The notes under the pieces are model-generated. The model made no database searches, was not told the DNA's origin, and worked only from the letters and a program-made list of their open reading frames with translations. Below, in pieces: positions 61,275 to 64,000 of a stretch of 64,000 bases of DNA. This stretch comes from Leclercia sp. S52. GTDB lineage: Bacteria; Pseudomonadota; Gammaproteobacteria; Enterobacterales; Enterobacteriaceae. Within the stretch, counting starts at the first letter, position 1, and each line of letters begins with the position of its first letter. Location: assembly GCF_039727615.1 (NCBI RefSeq), contig NZ_CP152474.1, positions 1,054,001-1,118,000 of the forward strand. The letters run 5' to 3'. Position numbers and translations under genes: made by a program.

Positions 61275-63149
61275 ATGAAAGGACAAGAAACCCGCGGTTT
61301 CCAGTCAGAGGTAAAACAACTTCTGCACCTGATGATCCATTCTCTTTATTCCAATAAAGAAATCTTCCTGCGCGAGCTTATCTCTAACGCCTCTGATGCG
61401 GCGGACAAGCTGCGTTTCCGCGCGCTGTCGAAGCCAGAGCTGTACGAAGGTGACGGCGAACTGCGCGTGCGCGTCTCCTTTGATAAAGAGAACCGCACCC
61501 TGACTATCGCCGACAACGGCATCGGCATGACCCGCGATGAAGCGATCGACCATCTGGGCACCATCGCGAAATCCGGCACCAAAGCCTTCCTGCAGTCGAT
61601 GGGTTCCGATCAGGCGAAAGACAGCCAGCTGATCGGCCAGTTCGGCGTGGGCTTCTACTCGGCGTTCATCGTGGCGGATAAAGTCACCGTGCGCACCCGT
61701 GCCGCAGGCGAAAGCGCTGAAAGCGGCGTGTTCTGGGAATCCCACGGCGAAGGCGAATACACCGTTGCGGATATCACCAAAGCCGATCGCGGCACCGAGA
61801 TCACCCTGCACCTGCGCGAAGGGGAAGACGACTTCCTCAACGACTGGCGCGTGCGCTCTATTATCAGCAAATATTCTGACCATATCGCCCTGCCGGTCGA
61901 GATCGAAAAACAGGAAGAGCAGGACGGCGAAACCGTCATCTCCTGGGAGAAGATCAACAAGGCGCAGGCGCTGTGGACGCGCAACAAGTCTGAGATCAAA
62001 GACGACGAGTACACCGAGTTTTACAAACACATCGCCCACGACTTTACCGATCCGCTGACCTGGAGCCACAACCGTGTGGAAGGTAAGCAGGAGTACACCA
62101 GCCTGCTGTACATCCCGGCGCAGGCGCCGTGGGATATGTGGAACCGCGATCACAAGCACGGTCTGAAGCTGTACGTCCAGCGCGTGTTCATCATGGACGA
62201 AGCCGAGCAGTTCATGCCGAACTATCTGCGTTTTGTGCGTGGCCTGATCGACTCCAACGACCTGCCGCTGAACGTCTCCCGTGAGATCCTGCAGGACAGC
62301 ACCGTGACCCGCAACCTGCGCACCGCGCTGAGCAAACGCGCCCTGCAGATGCTGGACAAGCTGGCGAAAGACGACGCGGAAAAATACCAGACCTTCTGGA
62401 AACAGTTCGGCCTGGTGCTGAAAGAGGGCCCGGCGGAAGATGCGTCTAACGTTGAAGCCATTGCCAAACTGCTGCGCTTTGCCTCCACGCACACCGACTC
62501 TTCCGAGCAGACCGTGTCGCTGGAAGAGTACATCTCCCGCATGAAGGAAGGGCAGGAGAAGATCTACTACATCACCGCCGACAGCTATGCCGCGGCGAAG
62601 AGCAGCCCGCACCTGGAGCTGCTGCGTAAGAAAGGCATCGAAGTGCTGCTGCTTTCCGATCGCATCGATGAGTGGATGATGAACTACCTGACCGAGTTCA
62701 GCGGTAAAGCGTTCCAGTCCGTTGCCAAAGCCGATGAGTCCATCGACAAGCTGGCGGATGAAGTGGACGAAAGCGCGAAAGAGGCGGAAAAAGCGCTGGA
62801 GCCGTTTGTTGAGCGCGTGAAGACCCATCTGGGCGATCGCGTGAAAGAGGTGCGTTTCACCCACCGTCTGACCGATACTCCGGCCATCGTGACTACCGAA
62901 GCCGACGAGATGAGCACCCAGATGGCGAAGCTGTTCGCCGCTGCGGGCCAGAGCGTACCGGAAGTGAAGTACATCTTTGAACTGAACCCGGATCACGCCC
63001 TGGTGAAACGCGCGGCCGAGACTCAGGACGAGACGCGCTTTGCCGAGTGGGTTGAACTTCTGCTGGATCAGTCCCTGCTGGCCGAGCGCGGCACGCTGGA
63101 AGATCCAAACCAGTTCATCAAGCGCGTGAATGCATTGCTGCTGAGCTAA
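61275..63149 (+). CDS. htpG: Hsp90-family chaperone HtpG
   Basis: ATP-dependent dimeric chaperone of 624 residues, the E. coli length. The GHKL ATP-binding motifs are [31 protein letters not shown] and [11 protein letters not shown]. The middle domain contains the catalytic Arg in [12 protein letters not shown], and the C-terminal dimerisation domain ends ALLLS. No EEVD tail, as normal for bacterial members. Confidence 0.98.
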   Translation: MKGQETRGFQSEVKQLLHLMIHSLYSNKEIFLRELISNASDAADKLRFRALSKPELYEGDGELRVRVSFDKENRTLTIADNGIGMTRDEAIDHLGTIAKSGTKAFLQSMGSDQAKDSQLIGQFGVGFYSAFIVADKVTVRTRAAGESAESGVFWESHGEGEYTVADITKADRGTEITLHLREGEDDFLNDWRVRSIISKYSDHIALPVEIEKQEEQDGETVISWEKINKAQALWTRNKSEIKDDEYTEFYKHIAHDFTDPLTWSHNRVEGKQEYTSLLYIPAQAPWDMWNRDHKHGLKLYVQRVFIMDEAEQFMPNYLRFVRGLIDSNDLPLNVSREILQDSTVTRNLRTALSKRALQMLDKLAKDDAEKYQTFWKQFGLVLKEGPAEDASNVEAIAKLLRFASTHTDSSEQTVSLEEYISRMKEGQEKIYYITADSYAAAKSSPHLELLRKKGIEVLLLSDRIDEWMMNYLTEFSGKAFQSVAKADESIDKLADEVDESAKEAEKALEPFVERVKTHLGDRVKEVRFTHRLTDTPAIVTTEADEMSTQMAKLFAAAGQSVPEVKYIFELNPDHALVKRAAETQDETRFAEWVELLLDQSLLAERGTLEDPNQFIKRVNALLLS

Positions 63150-63156
63150 TAAACAG

Positions 63157-63238
63157 CCCCTCACCCTAACCCTCTCCCCAAAGGGGAGAGGGAACTCGAA
63201 CACCCTCTCCCCTTTGGGGAGAGGGCCGGGGTGAGGGG
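63157..63238. repeat. 82-bp dispersed palindromic repeat, copy 2
   Basis: Begins CCCCTCACCCTAACCCTCTC and contains an inverted pair of CCCTCTCCCC / GGGGAGAGGG units separated by a short spacer, ending GGGGTGAGGG. It is a second copy of the element at 56260-56341. It lies 8 bases past the htpG stop codon and may form the transcript's 3' end. Confidence 0.8.
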
Positions 63239-63339
63239 ACATTACCGCACCCTCTAATAAATTCCCCTCATTAACCGTTTCAGCCTCCCCGCCTTCCTTG
63301 AGCCACATCCGTTCTGATGGTATTGTTTAGCGCTTTTGA

Positions 63340-64000
<661 letters not shown>

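Noticed and set aside
61305..63308. 667-codon antisense frame across htpG
   Set aside because: A mirror of the strongly biased codon use of htpG. The product is low-complexity and the sense gene is certain. The same holds for the antisense frame across ppiD (20359-22215).

Overview
The window is chromosomal DNA of a member of the Enterobacteriaceae. Almost every gene has a near-identical, same-order counterpart in the Escherichia coli segment from thiI to adk. GC-rich codon use, REP-type palindromes and the lack of some E. coli genes (maa, lacY at this site) suggest a relative of Enterobacter, Lelliottia or Leclercia rather than E. coli itself. The genus is an inference and cannot be fixed from this window.

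Layout. 1-4419: end of thiI, yajL, panE, yajQ, yajR (tRNA thiolation, protein deglycation, pantothenate synthesis, an MFS transporter). 4420-5208: a short AT-rich interval with an unfamiliar secreted-type peptide that has a double-glycine leader and eight 11-residue repeats. 5209-9993: cyoABCDE (cytochrome bo3 oxidase and heme O synthase). 10471-13192: ampG, yajG, bolA. 13524-22218: the proteostasis block tig, clpP, clpX, lon, hupB, ppiD, with readable sigma-32 promoters before clpP and lon. 22367-28331: ybaV, fadM, queC, ybaE, cof, cdsH, decR. 28374-33772: mdlAB and the nitrogen-regulated glnK-amtB operon, with a sigma-54 promoter and an NtrC site. 33869-36138: tesB, ybaY, atl and the 4.5S RNA gene ffs. 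36139-43540: an accessory block not at this place in E. coli, holding an orphan ribbon-helix-helix protein, the divergent yczR/yczE pair, and lacI-lacZ without lacY. 43554-47147: ybaA, ylaB (pdeB), a Zur-boxed rpmJ2, ylaC, hha, tomB. 47641-56254: acrB, acrA, acrR, mscK. 56318-64000: ybaM, priC, ybaN, apt, dnaX (with its programmed frameshift signal), ybaB, recR, htpG and the start of adk.

Six genes (clpX, ybaE, lacZ, ylaB, acrB, acrR) are each broken by one extra base in a homopolymer of 6-7 bases. The shared pattern points to a sequencing or assembly artefact more than to real loss. I annotate them as single genes with a frame break and give the run in each case.

The most unusual element is the peptide gene at 4635-4967. 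Other points of interest are a second lac operator upstream of lacI, an NtrC site folded into the mdlB terminator, a dispersed repeat that supplies the 3' end of ybaM, and a lone Zur-controlled ribosomal protein paralogue.
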